From positions 186,001 to 250,000 of the forward strand of contig NZ_JAQSDO010000015.1 in NCBI RefSeq assembly GCF_029945965.1: a stretch of DNA of 64,000 nt. Direction: 5' to 3'. The notes below the pieces were generated by a model. It did not search any database and had not been told where the DNA came from. It was given only the letters and a program-made list of their open reading frames with translations. A program made the position numbers and the translations under genes. Shown here piece by piece: positions 39,583-50,056 of the stretch. The stretch is from Thermomonas sp. GTDB lineage: Bacteria; Pseudomonadota; Gammaproteobacteria; Xanthomonadales; Xanthomonadaceae. Positions within the stretch are counted from its first letter, which is position 1. Every line of letters starts with the position of its first letter.

Positions 39583-42155
39583 GCTGTGTCCTGTTGTGCA
39601 GCAACGCGCTTGGCAAATTCACCTGGCAGCAAACCGGGCGCGAACAGGAAGCCCTGGCCGGTGGTGACTCCGAGCCGCAGCAGGAAATCCCGTTGTGCTT
39701 CGTTCTCGATTCCTTCCGCGACCAAGCCCAGCCCGAGGCTCTGCGCGATCCCGGCGACCGCCTGGCAAATCGCGACATCCGACGGCTTGCCGGGCACGCC
39801 CTTGATGAACGAATGGCTCAGCTTGAGCGCATTGATCGGCAGCCGGCGCAGGTAGTTCAGCGCGCTGTAGCCCTCGCCGAAATCGTCGATCGACAGCTGC
39901 ACGCCAAGCGCACGCAACTGGTCGAACACGATCAGGGTGTCAGTACTGTCGTCGACCAGTACGCGTTCGGTCAGCTCAAGCTCCAGTGCCGAGCCGGGCA
40001 GGTCGGCATCCAGCAATGCCTGGCGCACGCTTTCGCCAAGGTTTTCGCCGGTGAATTGCCGATACGAAACGTTCACCGCCACCCGCTGGATCGGCAGGCC
40101 CTGTTCGCGCCAGCGGCGCATCTGGGTGCAGGCTTCGCGCAGGACCCAGTTGCCGATGCGAACGATGTCACCGGTGCCTTCGGCCAGTTCGATGAAGCGA
40201 TCCGGGCGCATCTCGCCCAGTTGTGGATTGCGCCAGCGCACCAGCGCTTCGGCATACACGATGCGACCGGTGCGCAGGTCCACCTGCGGTTGGTAGACCA
40301 GGTGGAACTCGCCTTTGTCGAGTGCGCGGCGTAATTGGGTTTCGGTTTGCAAGCGCTCGTGCTGGCGGGATGCCAGTTCGGGCGAATATGACTGCCATCC
40401 ATTGCGATGGCGGCGCTTGCTGTCGTACATCGCCACGTCGGCGCTCTGGATGAGCTGCTGCGAAGTCTCGCCATCGGTGGGTGCGCGGGCAATGCCAATG
40501 CTGGTGGTGACGTTGAACTCTTCGCCCTGCAGGCAGAACTGGTCAGTGAAGGCGTTCTGGATGTTGCGTGCCAGCCGTTCCGGGCGGCCAACATCGTCGT
40601 GGATGTCGCAGATCGCCACGAATTCGTCGCCGCCGAAACGGGCGAGCAGGCCTTCGGTGCCGATCGCATCGCGCATGCGCTGTGCCGCCGCCATCAGCAG
40701 TACGTCGCCGGCATTGTGGCCAAGCACGTCATTGACGATCTTGAAACGGTCCAGGTCGATGTAGAGCAGGGCGATGTGGTTGCTGGTGCGATCGGCCAGG
40801 CGCGTGTCGAGTTTGGCCAGGATCGCATCGCGGTTCATCAGGCCGGTCAACGCATCGGTCTGCGCCTGTACGCGCAGGGTGTCCTCCGCGCGCTTGCGGT
40901 CGGTGACGTCCTGCAAGGTGCCGGTGAGCAGGTCGGTGCCGGGGCCGCCGGATTCGGACTCGCCTATCATCCTGATCCAGAACTGCGTTCCATCACCTTG
41001 CGTCCCCTGCAGTTCGACTTCGAAGCCGGTGCCCTGGCCGATCCTGGACAGCAGGTCGCGCAGGCGGCGCCGATCGGCGTCGTGCAGGCAAGCCAGGAAG
41101 CCTTCCATGTCGTGCGGAGTGGTGACAGCGCCGAGGATTCGTACTGCCTCCTCGGTCAGGTACATTTCGTCGCCGGCGCGATCCCACTGCCAGCCGCCGA
41201 TCTGGGCCAAAGCCTGCGCACGGTCGAACCAGGCGACATCGCGCTTGAGTTCGGTGACATCGCTGAACAGCGACAGCAGCCGGCTTGGCGTGTCCTCGCC
41301 GGGTGCGTACTGCGGCACCACCGTGACCGTGATCCAGGTCAGTTGCCGGCGATGCAGGTGGAACAGGCCGAGCACTGTACTTTCGACGATGCGTCCGCTG
41401 CGCAGCGCACGCATCGCTGGGTGTTCGGCCAGCGGCATTTCGTGGCCGTGTTCGTGCAGGAATTTCCAGCGCCGCAGGTCCAGTGCCTCCGCCAGTGCCT
41501 CGCCCGCGCCGACGCCCAGGATGCGCATCGCCGCCGAATTCCCGAACACGCATTTACCGTCGCGTTCCTGGATGAGGATGCCCTTGTCGATCACCTCCAT
41601 CAGTTCGCGGTAGCGGATTTCCGCTTCCTGTCGCTGGCTCAGGTCGCGGGCCACCGCCACGATTGCGGGCTGGCTGTCGTAGACCAGGTTGGCCGAATGC
41701 ACTTCCACCGGGAAGCGCGAGCCATCCGCGCGCATGTTGGTGACTTCGATGACATAGGTTTCACCGCGATCGAGCGCCTCCAATACCGGCACCATGTGGC
41801 CGCGCGGCAGTTCCGGATTGAGGATGTCGATCGGCTTGCCGATGATCTCCTCGCGCGGACGCTTGTACGCCGCCATGCCGGCCTTGTTGAGGTCGAGCAC
41901 GGTGCCATCGCGGGTGAGCACGCTGACCGGGTCCGGTACGGCATCGAACAGGGCGCGGTAGCGGGTGCGTTCGGCATCGATCGCGTCGCGCGCGGCGCGC
42001 AGTTCACGCGCGGATTCCATCAACAACGCGCGGGTGGGATCGGGCAAAACAACATCGTGGGCCGCCTGCTGCAGCGACTGCACCAATGCGTCCAGGGCAG
42101 GGTTTTCCGACATGGCGGTGGGGTCCGCCTTGGCTGGCGGCTGTGGTGCATTCAT
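39579..42155 (-). CDS. Multi-PAS GGDEF-EAL c-di-GMP protein
   Basis: 858-residue cytoplasmic signalling protein: at least two N-terminal PAS domains (YRALFDAVPDPVSVLTRDGTV; YRELMEVIDKGILIQERDG), a further PAS/PAC region, then GGDEF at 508-512 (RFGGDEFVAI, intact) and an EAL domain (EAL at E636). In the EAL domain LELTER, DDFGEGYS and AEGIENEAQ are kept. The usual PxDxLKID block reads PINALKLSHSF: the Lys remains, but two conserved Asp are replaced by Asn and Ser, so phosphodiesterase activity may be reduced. Start and stop overlap liuE and the GNAT gene by 4 bp each. Confidence 0.88.
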   Translation of the reverse strand: MNAPQPPAKADPTAMSENPALDALVQSLQQAAHDVVLPDPTRALLMESARELRAARDAIDAERTRYRALFDAVPDPVSVLTRDGTVLDLNKAGMAAYKRPREEIIGKPIDILNPELPRGHMVPVLEALDRGETYVIEVTNMRADGSRFPVEVHSANLVYDSQPAIVAVARDLSQRQEAEIRYRELMEVIDKGILIQERDGKCVFGNSAAMRILGVGAGEALAEALDLRRWKFLHEHGHEMPLAEHPAMRALRSGRIVESTVLGLFHLHRRQLTWITVTVVPQYAPGEDTPSRLLSLFSDVTELKRDVAWFDRAQALAQIGGWQWDRAGDEMYLTEEAVRILGAVTTPHDMEGFLACLHDADRRRLRDLLSRIGQGTGFEVELQGTQGDGTQFWIRMIGESESGGPGTDLLTGTLQDVTDRKRAEDTLRVQAQTDALTGLMNRDAILAKLDTRLADRTSNHIALLYIDLDRFKIVNDVLGHNAGDVLLMAAAQRMRDAIGTEGLLARFGGDEFVAICDIHDDVGRPERLARNIQNAFTDQFCLQGEEFNVTTSIGIARAPTDGETSQQLIQSADVAMYDSKRRHRNGWQSYSPELASRQHERLQTETQLRRALDKGEFHLVYQPQVDLRTGRIVYAEALVRWRNPQLGEMRPDRFIELAEGTGDIVRIGNWVLREACTQMRRWREQGLPIQRVAVNVSYRQFTGENLGESVRQALLDADLPGSALELELTERVLVDDSTDTLIVFDQLRALGVQLSIDDFGEGYSALNYLRRLPINALKLSHSFIKGVPGKPSDVAICQAVAGIAQSLGLGLVAEGIENEAQRDFLLRLGVTTGQGFLFAPGLLPGEFAKRVAAQQDTA

Positions 42156-43051
42156 CGTGCGGCCAATGCCTTGCCGACCTTGCTGCCGTTCTCACGGCCG
42201 AGCAATACGGCAAGCCAGCGACCAACCGCGGCCAGTGCGTCGAGATCAATACCAGTCCGGATGCCGAGTCCGTGCAGCATGTAGACCACGTCCTCGCTGG
42301 CGACGTTGCCGCTGGCGCCTTTCGCATACGGACAGCCGCCGGCGCCCGACACTGCGCTGTCGACTACCGCCACGCCTTCTTCCAGGCAGGCCAGCACGTT
42401 CGCCAGTGCCTGTCCGTAGGTGTCGTGGAAATGGATGGCGAGCGCCGCCATCGGTACTTCTTCGGCGACCACTTTCAACATCGCGCGCGCCTTGGCCGGT
42501 GTGCCAACGCCAATCGTGTCGCCCAGCGAGACTTCGTAGCAACCCATGTCGTGCAGGCTACGTGCGACCCGCACCACGTCCGCGATCGGCACCACGCCTT
42601 GATAAGGGCAACCCAGCACGGTGGAGACGTAGCCACGCACGCGCACGCCATCGGCCTTGGCACGTGCCAGCACCGGCTCGAACCGGCGCAGCGATTCGTC
42701 GATGCCGGCATTGGTGTTCTTCAGGTTGAAGGCTTCCGACGCAGCGGTGAATACCGCGACTTCCTCAGCACCAGCCGCGCGTGCGCGATCATAGCCCTGT
42801 TCGTTCGGCACCAGCACCGGATAACTGATGCCGTCGCGGCGGGTGATCCCGGCCAGCACCTGGCTGGCATCGGCCATTTGTGGCACCCACTTCGGACTGA
42901 CGAAAGCAGTGGCTTCGATGCTGCGCAGTCCGGTGGCCGAGAGTTTATCGATCAGCGTGATCTTGTCCGCGGTGCTGATCTCGGTCTTCTCGTTCTGCAG
43001 GCCATCGCGTGGCCCGACTTCAACGATGCGCACTTGTGCCGGGAGCATCAC
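42152..43051 (-). CDS. liuE: Hydroxymethylglutaryl-CoA lyase
   Basis: 299-residue HMGL-like TIM-barrel lyase that splits HMG-CoA into acetoacetate and acetyl-CoA, the last step of leucine breakdown. EVGPRDGLQNE carries the metal and catalytic Arg-Asp; GDTIGVGTP and AIHFHDTYGQALANVL hold the metal His ligands; GAGGCPYAKGASGNVASEDV contains the conserved catalytic Cys. It starts 2 bp after liuD and its stop overlaps the PAS-GGDEF-EAL gene. Confidence 0.94.
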   Translation of the reverse strand: MMLPAQVRIVEVGPRDGLQNEKTEISTADKITLIDKLSATGLRSIEATAFVSPKWVPQMADASQVLAGITRRDGISYPVLVPNEQGYDRARAAGAEEVAVFTAASEAFNLKNTNAGIDESLRRFEPVLARAKADGVRVRGYVSTVLGCPYQGVVPIADVVRVARSLHDMGCYEVSLGDTIGVGTPAKARAMLKVVAEEVPMAALAIHFHDTYGQALANVLACLEEGVAVVDSAVSGAGGCPYAKGASGNVASEDVVYMLHGLGIRTGIDLDALAAVGRWLAVLLGRENGSKVGKALAAR

Positions 43052-43053
43052 CG

Positions 43054-45114
<2,061 letters not shown>

Positions 45115-45156
45115 CAGGCGCTGATCTTCATGAGGCTAGTTCTCATAGGGAAATCC

Positions 45157-45942
45157 TCATTGGGCGATCCACTGTGGCTTGCGCTTGTCGAGGAATGCAG
45201 ACAGGCCTTCCTGGCCTTCCGGTGACACACGCAGTCGCGCGATCAGTGCGGCGTTGTCGGCATCATGGCGGTTGCCGTCGGCATGCGCACATACGTCGCG
45301 CACCAGCTGTTTGGCCGATGCCGCAGCGACCGGGCCGGCCTTGAGCAGTAACGCCACTTGCGCCTGCACCGCAGCGTCCAGTGCATTGGCATCGACCACC
45401 TGGTGCAGCAGGCCAATGCGCAGTGCTGCGGTGGCATCGAAGATTTCCGCGGTCGCGAAATAGCGGCGCGCCTGGCGCGGGCCAATCGCGGCGATGACAT
45501 ATGGCGAGATCACCGCCGGCAACAGCCCGAGTTTCGATTCGGTCAGCCCGAACTTCGCGCCTTCGGCGCCAATCGCGATGTCGCAGCAGGCAACCAGGCC
45601 GACGCCGCCACCGAAGGCCGCGCCCTGGACCCGGGCGATGGTTGGTTTCGGCAGTTCATCCAGCGTGCGCATCAGGCGGGCGAGGGCGAGCGAGTCGATG
45701 CGGTTGGCATCCTCGCTGGCAGTGGCCATGCTACGCATCCAGTTGAGGTCGGCGCCGGCCGAGAACGAGGCGCCTTCGGCTTCCAGCACCAGCACCCGCA
45801 CGCCGGCATCGGTAGCGACCTGTTGCAGCGCTGCGGTGAGTTCGCCGATGAGTTCGGCATCGAAGGCGTTGTGGACCTGCGGCCGGGTCATGCGCAGGCG
45901 CGCGACCGGACCATCGCGGAGCAGTTGCAGGCGATCGCTCAT
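45157..45942 (-). CDS. liuC: Methylglutaconyl-CoA hydratase (enoyl-CoA hydratase/isomerase family)
   Basis: 261-residue crotonase-fold enzyme hydrating 3-methylglutaconyl-CoA to HMG-CoA. The oxyanion-hole strands are EGASFSAGADLNWM and VQGAAFGGGVGLVACCDIAI, and TESKLGLLPAVISPYV follows. ATG 45942 (MSDRLQLL) is preferred; the frame is open 27 bp upstream. It is the first gene of the liuC-liuD-liuE-GGDEF/EAL-GNAT operon and is divergent from feoA, with 132 bp between them. Specific function rests on operon context. Confidence 0.9.
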   Translation of the reverse strand: MSDRLQLLRDGPVARLRMTRPQVHNAFDAELIGELTAALQQVATDAGVRVLVLEAEGASFSAGADLNWMRSMATASEDANRIDSLALARLMRTLDELPKPTIARVQGAAFGGGVGLVACCDIAIGAEGAKFGLTESKLGLLPAVISPYVIAAIGPRQARRYFATAEIFDATAALRIGLLHQVVDANALDAAVQAQVALLLKAGPVAAASAKQLVRDVCAHADGNRHDADNAALIARLRVSPEGQEGLSAFLDKRKPQWIAQ

Positions 45943-46044
45943 CTCATCTCCAGGCAAGGCAGTCACCACGAAGGTGAACGGACATGATAGCTGGCGTCGC
46001 GCTTCTGGCAGTGGGAAACGTCACGCAGTGCGAGTGGATGCTAG

Positions 46045-46063
46045 AATGCGAACAATTCCCATT
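46045..46063 (+). promoter_or_regulatory. Predicted Fur box upstream of feoAB
   Basis: AATGCGAACAATTCCCATT is a near-palindromic 19-mer close to the xanthomonad Fur consensus AATGAGAATnATTCTCATT (three mismatches outside the central base). It lies 11 bp before the feoA GTG start, directly after a -10-like TAGAAT at 46042-46047. Position and the iron transport function downstream support Fur control. Confidence 0.65.
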
Positions 46064-46074
46064 CGGCTTTCGCC

Positions 46075-46323
46075 GTGAAATTGAACCAGCTCGCCCGGCG
46101 CACGCCGGCCATCGTTGAAGACGTCGAGGATCACGTGCCCAACGACGTGATCGCGCGTCGTCTGCGCGAACTCGGATTCGTGGCTGGCGAGGAAGTGCAG
46201 GTCGTCGCCGCTGGCCCGCTTGGCGCCGAACCCTTGCTGGTGCAGGTCGGCTATACCCGCTTTGCGCTGCGCCAGGTCGAGGCCGCGCGCGTCCGCCTGC
46301 GCAGCAACGGAATCGGCGCATGA
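46075..46323 (+). CDS. feoA: Ferrous iron transport protein FeoA
   Basis: 82-residue SH3-like cytoplasmic protein that assists FeoB. The family pattern LRELGFVAGEEVQVVAAGPLG and a C-terminal VQVGYTRFALRQVEAARV are present. Start is GTG at 46075. It overlaps feoB by 4 bp. Its regulation by Fur is suggested by the 19-mer just upstream. Confidence 0.92.
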   Translation: MKLNQLARRTPAIVEDVEDHVPNDVIARRLRELGFVAGEEVQVVAAGPLGAEPLLVQVGYTRFALRQVEAARVRLRSNGIGA

Positions 46324-48179
46324 GTCCCAGCGCCGACATGGTTGCCGCGATCCCGCGCATCGCCCTGGTCGGCAGTCCGAACTGCGGCAAGACCGCGCTG
46401 TTCAACCTGCTGACCGGCAGCCGGCAGAAGGTCGCGAACTATGCAGGCGTGACGGTGGAGCGCAAGGAAGGCCAGTTGCGCGTGCCGTCCGGTCGCCACT
46501 ACGCGGTGCTCGACCTGCCCGGTGCCTACAGCCTGAATGCGGCGAGCCTGGACGAAGCGGTGACCCGCGACCTGATCCGCGGTTTCTATCCTGGTGAGGC
46601 TGCGCCGGACCTCCTGGTGTGCGTGGTCGATGCCACCAACCTGCGCCTGCACCTGCGCTTTGCACTGGAACTTCGCCAGCTTGGGCGGCCGATGCTGGTC
46701 GCACTGAACATGGCCGATGCGGCGCGGCATCGCGGCATCGGCATCGACATCGAAACCTTGCAGCGCGAACTCGGCGTGCCAGTGGTGGAGACCGTGGCAG
46801 TGCGTCGCGACGGCGCGCGAGCACTGATCGACCAACTTGAACGACTCGGTACCGACATTCCTCCGCCACGGATGCAACTGGCCGACGGCGCTGACCTGCA
46901 AGCCGACCTGCACGCTGAGACACGTCGCCTGCTGGCGCTTGCGGTGACCATGCCGCGGCGGACAGCTTCGATCGACGATGCACTTGATCGCTGGTTGCTG
47001 CATCCCGTGTTTGGGCTGCTCGCGCTGGGCGTGGTGATGTTCCTGATCTTCCAGGCGGTATACGCCTGGGCAACGCCGATGATGGATGCCATCGCGGCTG
47101 CGACCAGTTGGCTGAGCGCCACGGTCGGCGCAGCGTTGCCGCAAGGCCCGCTCAACAGCCTGCTGGTGGACGGGATCATCGCCGGCGTGGGCGGCGTGAT
47201 CGTGTTCCTGCCACAGATCCTGGTGCTGTTCTTCTTTATTCTCGCGCTGGAAGAAAGCGGCTACCTGCCGCGCGCGGCGTTCCTGCTGGACCGGATGATG
47301 GCCGCCGCCGGTCTATCGGGGCGCAGTTTCATTCCGTTGCTGTCCAGCTTCGCCTGCGCGGTGCCGGGGATCATGGCGACGCGTTCGATCCAGGATCCGC
47401 GCGATCGCCTTGCCACGATTCTTGTAGCGCCGCTGATGACATGTTCGGCGCGATTGCCGGTGTACGCGCTGCTGATCGGCGCGTTCATCCCGGCGCGCGA
47501 TGTGGGCTGGTTCAACCTGCAGGGACTAGTGCTATTCGGACTGTATGCCGCGGGCATCGTCAGTGCGCTGGGCGTGGCCTGGATGATGAAGAAGTGGCGG
47601 CGCGACAAGAGCGAGCATCCACTGCTGCTGGAATTGCCGTCCTACCGCGTGCCGCACCTGCGTGATCTTGCGATTGGCCTATGGGAACGCGCGATGATCT
47701 TCCTCAAGCGCGTGGGCGGGATCATTCTTTCCATGACCATCCTGCTGTGGGTGTTGCTGTCGTTCCCCGGCGGCGGTATCGAACACAGTTTCGCCGGGCG
47801 GATCGGCGCAGTGATGACGTACGTGTTTGCGCCGATCGGCTTCAATTGGCAGATCTGCATTGCGCTGATTCCGGGCATGGCCGCGCGCGAGGTCGTGGTG
47901 TCCTCGCTGGCCACGGTCTATGCGTTGTCTGTGGCCAATGATGATGCCGCCGCGCAGGCGTTGTCCCCGATCATCAGCCAGGGCTGGTCGGTTGCCACCG
48001 CGCTGTCGCTGCTGGTGTGGTTCATCTATGCGCCGCAGTGCCTGTCGACGCTGGCCACGATCCGCCGCGAAACCCATTCCTGGAAGCAGACCGCGTTCGC
48101 CACCGCTTACCTGTTTGCGTTGGCCTACCTGGCTTCGCTGCTGACATATCAGGTCGCGGTTGCAATGGGCGCGGGGTGA
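46320..48179 (+). CDS. feoB: Ferrous iron transporter FeoB
   Basis: 619-residue inner-membrane Fe(II) transporter with an N-terminal G domain. The P-loop is GSPNCGKT (residues 18-25, Ser in place of the usual Asn), switch regions follow (NYAGVTVERKEG, DLPGAYSL), and the base-specificity motif is NMAD. Two Gate-motif regions flank the core helices (FLLDRMMAAAGLSGRSFIPLLSSFACAVPGIMATR; AREVVVSSLATVY). The protein is shorter than E. coli FeoB, as in other xanthomonads. The small Cys-tailed gene follows after 2 bp. Confidence 0.96.
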   Translation: MSPSADMVAAIPRIALVGSPNCGKTALFNLLTGSRQKVANYAGVTVERKEGQLRVPSGRHYAVLDLPGAYSLNAASLDEAVTRDLIRGFYPGEAAPDLLVCVVDATNLRLHLRFALELRQLGRPMLVALNMADAARHRGIGIDIETLQRELGVPVVETVAVRRDGARALIDQLERLGTDIPPPRMQLADGADLQADLHAETRRLLALAVTMPRRTASIDDALDRWLLHPVFGLLALGVVMFLIFQAVYAWATPMMDAIAAATSWLSATVGAALPQGPLNSLLVDGIIAGVGGVIVFLPQILVLFFFILALEESGYLPRAAFLLDRMMAAAGLSGRSFIPLLSSFACAVPGIMATRSIQDPRDRLATILVAPLMTCSARLPVYALLIGAFIPARDVGWFNLQGLVLFGLYAAGIVSALGVAWMMKKWRRDKSEHPLLLELPSYRVPHLRDLAIGLWERAMIFLKRVGGIILSMTILLWVLLSFPGGGIEHSFAGRIGAVMTYVFAPIGFNWQICIALIPGMAAREVVVSSLATVYALSVANDDAAAQALSPIISQGWSVATALSLLVWFIYAPQCLSTLATIRRETHSWKQTAFATAYLFALAYLASLLTYQVAVAMGAG

Positions 48180-48181
48180 GT

Positions 48182-48415
48182 ATGAGTGTGGGCCTGCTCG
48201 CGCAATACCTGCTGATCGCGTTGGCGGTCATTGCCAGTCTGATCGTGGTCATGCGCAAGCAGTTCCCGGGCGCAACCCGACGCCTGCGCATCGCGATAGC
48301 ATTGTCGATGTTGCGCGAAGATTCGCCCGACGTGCTGAAGAAAATGGGTCGCTGGATCGCGCCTGAGCCTGCCGCAGGCGGCAAGGACTGCGGCGGCTGC
48401 AACGGTTGCGACTAG
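48182..48415 (+). CDS. Small membrane-anchored protein with Cys-rich tail downstream of feoB
   Basis: 77 residues: one N-terminal hydrophobic helix (LLAQYLLIALAVIASLIVVM), a basic middle and a C-terminus ending CGGCNGCD. I believe it matches DUF6587-type proteins found after feoB in xanthomonads. It sits where feoC is found in enterobacteria and starts 2 bp after feoB, so a role with FeoB, perhaps iron binding or redox sensing by the Cys cluster, is likely but inferred. ATG 48182 is preferred, since the long upstream open frame lies inside feoB. Confidence 0.75.
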   Translation: MSVGLLAQYLLIALAVIASLIVVMRKQFPGATRRLRIAIALSMLREDSPDVLKKMGRWIAPEPAAGGKDCGGCNGCD

Positions 48416-48434
48416 CCTGATTGGAGCCGACGGT

Positions 48435-48788
48435 TTAGTGCCGCCGCCGCTTGCCGGCAGAGGCCGTCACGGCTTCCACACTGACATTGAAGCTGCGTGA
48501 TTCGCCGGGGAAGACTGCGCCAACACCGGCCACATGGCGGCTGACTTCCTTGCCGTGCTCGTCGCGGATCACCACGACCATGGTGTATTCGAACGCGCTA
48601 TCGGCGGGCGCGTTGATCGTGCCTTCGACCTGCAAGGGCACGAAGTGCTCGGATGCATCCACCACCGGCGTATCGAAACGCAGGTGGCCGCGGCAGGCCG
48701 GACACACGGGCGAACTTTCCAGGATCACGGTCTTGCAGTGCGGACAGGTGCGGGTCGCACCTGTCGTACCCGGGCGCGCCGCGTTCAT
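48435..48788 (-). CDS. Zinc-ribbon protein coupled to bactofilin
   Basis: 117 residues. Two CxxC pairs near the N-terminus (TCPHCKTVI and VCPACRGHL) form a zinc ribbon; the remainder (VPLQVEGTINAPADSAFEYTM, GAVFPGESRSFNVSVEAVT) looks like a beta-rich domain with no family I can name, and the tail KRRRH is basic. ATG 48788 overlaps the bactofilin stop by 4 bp, so it is probably made together with the bactofilin. Function unknown. Confidence 0.75.
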   Translation of the reverse strand: MNAARPGTTGATRTCPHCKTVILESSPVCPACRGHLRFDTPVVDASEHFVPLQVEGTINAPADSAFEYTMVVVIRDEHGKEVSRHVAGVGAVFPGESRSFNVSVEAVTASAGKRRRH

Positions 48789-49324
48789 GCGGCGCTGCCG
48801 CTCTCCATCTTGTTTGAGGAGCTCGCCGACGAAGTTGACGAGGTCGACGGGGTGAGCGTCTTGCTGTCCTTCTCGCTCCAGCCGCATTCCACATGGCCGC
48901 GGATGCGCGAGCCAGCGGCCACGGTCAGCGAGCCGGTCTTGAGGTCGCCGTTGACCACGCCGGTCTGTTGCAACTCGATCTGTTGCGCGGATTCGACGTT
49001 GCCGTTCAGTTCACCGGCCAGGGTGACCTTGTTGGCGGTGACGCCACCGCTGACCTTGGCACCTTGTTCGATGGTCAGGTTGCCTTGCACGCGCACGTCG
49101 CCCTTGAACTTGCCGGCGATGCGGACGTGGCCAGCACCTTCGATCTTGCCTTCGATGGTGAGATCGGCGGCAATGATCGATTCGCGCGCAGCGGCTTCGA
49201 CTGCGCGGATCGGGGCTGGTGAAGGGGGCGGCGTCGAGGCAGCCGGTTCGGGTTTCGGTGCGGGTGGATCGAAGCGGTGCGATTCAGGCTTGGCAGCCGG
49301 GGTCGGGTCTTTCCAGATGGCCAT
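48785..49324 (-). CDS. Bactofilin (polymer-forming cytoskeletal protein)
   Basis: 179 residues. A Pro/Ala-rich N-terminal tail (AAKPESHRFDPPAPKPEP) precedes a right-handed beta-helix core with the bactofilin repeat pattern (ADLTIEGKIEGAGHVRIAGK, then FKGDVRVQGNLTIEQGAKVSG, then GELNGNVESAQQIELQQTG). A Ser/Thr-rich tail follows. Bactofilins form filaments that position cell-wall or polar machinery. ATG 49324 is chosen at the start of the conserved tail; an upstream extension to 49396 has no support. Confidence 0.9.
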   Translation of the reverse strand: MAIWKDPTPAAKPESHRFDPPAPKPEPAASTPPPSPAPIRAVEAAARESIIAADLTIEGKIEGAGHVRIAGKFKGDVRVQGNLTIEQGAKVSGGVTANKVTLAGELNGNVESAQQIELQQTGVVNGDLKTGSLTVAAGSRIRGHVECGWSEKDSKTLTPSTSSTSSASSSNKMESGSAA

Positions 49325-49435
49325 CGGTCGAGCTCCACGGGGGTGGGCATCGAGGCTATCACTACTTTGCGACGATTTCCTGCATGAATACGTCAACTGG
49401 GTGCCGCAAGTCGCCGCCCATGCAGGAAACGTGCG

Positions 49436-49575
49436 CTACATCCGGAATACGCCGAAACGGCTGCGATCCATGATTGGCGCAGTCAGCGATGCCGATAAAC
49501 CCAACCTTACGACGCGACGCCTGTCGCCGGACGATGACGCGGTCGTCCCGCAGCCGTGCGGTGGGCTGGTACGGG
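49436..49575 (-). pseudogene. Decayed copy of the 3' end of liuB
   Basis: On the - strand this stretch aligns with the last ~45 codons and the stop of liuB (51766-51905). The last 34 bp (49436-49469) match 51766-51799 with one mismatch, including the stop codon region. Further upstream the match is patchy but colinear (for example TARL-DD in both translations). The reading frame of the gene is lost and the rest of liuB is absent. With the real liuB end it brackets the cupredoxin-FTR1-envelope protein unit. It sits in the 372-bp gap 49325-49696, which holds no intact gene. Confidence 0.75.
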
Positions 49576-49653
49576 CCCAATCACGGCTTCCTGTTCCATT
49601 GCCGTTCCCGGGGTTCGCGTGCCAGGTTCAGTTGAGGATGGATTGCATTTGTC

Positions 49654-49672
49654 AATGAGAACTATTAGCATT
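49654..49672 (+). promoter_or_regulatory. Predicted Fur box upstream of the cupredoxin-FTR1 unit
   Basis: AATGAGAACTATTAGCATT lies 24 bp before the cupredoxin start. Its inner 15 bases TGAGAACTATTAGCA match the 7-1-7 Fur motif TGATAATnATTATCA at 11 of 14 defined positions. A second half-like element TTTGAGAATC follows at 49671-49680. Confidence 0.75.
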
Positions 49673-49696
49673 TGAGAATCAAACTGGAGTTGTTCC

Positions 49697-50035
49697 ATGT
49701 GCCGACTGATTCCCACCTGCCTTGCATTGCTCGGCCTCGCCCTTGGTGCTCCCGCCGCATCCGCCGCCGATCAGTACGAGGCCAGCCTGGTGATCCAGGG
49801 TCACCGCTTCCAGCCCGCAGAGTTGGTCGTGCCGGCCGGCCGCAAGATCAAGCTCACCGTGGTCAACCGCGACGCTACTGCCGAAGAGTTCGAGAGTTAC
49901 GAGTTGAACCGCGAAAAAGTGGTCGCGGGCGGAAGCAGCATCGTCGTCTACATCGGTCCGCTGCGACCCGGGACCTATCCCTTCTTTGGCGAGTTCCACA
50001 TGGAAACCGCCAAGGGCAAGATCATCGCCGAATAA
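49697..50035 (+). CDS. Periplasmic cupredoxin of a ferrous iron uptake system (FtrB/EfeO-N-like)
   Basis: 112 residues with a signal peptide ending ASAA. The mature part is a cupredoxin-like fold (GHRFQPAELVVPAGRKIKLTVVNRD, FESYELNREKVVAGG, PGTYPFFGEFHMETAKG). It resembles the cupredoxin partner of FTR1 permeases in FtrABCD-type systems and the EfeO N-terminal domain. It would handle iron oxidation or delivery on the periplasmic side. The Fur box upstream and ftr1 22 bp downstream support this role. Confidence 0.85.
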   Translation: MCRLIPTCLALLGLALGAPAASAADQYEASLVIQGHRFQPAELVVPAGRKIKLTVVNRDATAEEFESYELNREKVVAGGSSIVVYIGPLRPGTYPFFGEFHMETAKGKIIAE

Positions 50036-50056
50036 GCTGCCACTGGAGATCCCGCC

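Noticed and set aside
49362-49580. 72-codon open frame on the - strand as a small gene
   Set aside because: Its sequence is the degraded 3' end of liuB; the open frame is accidental.
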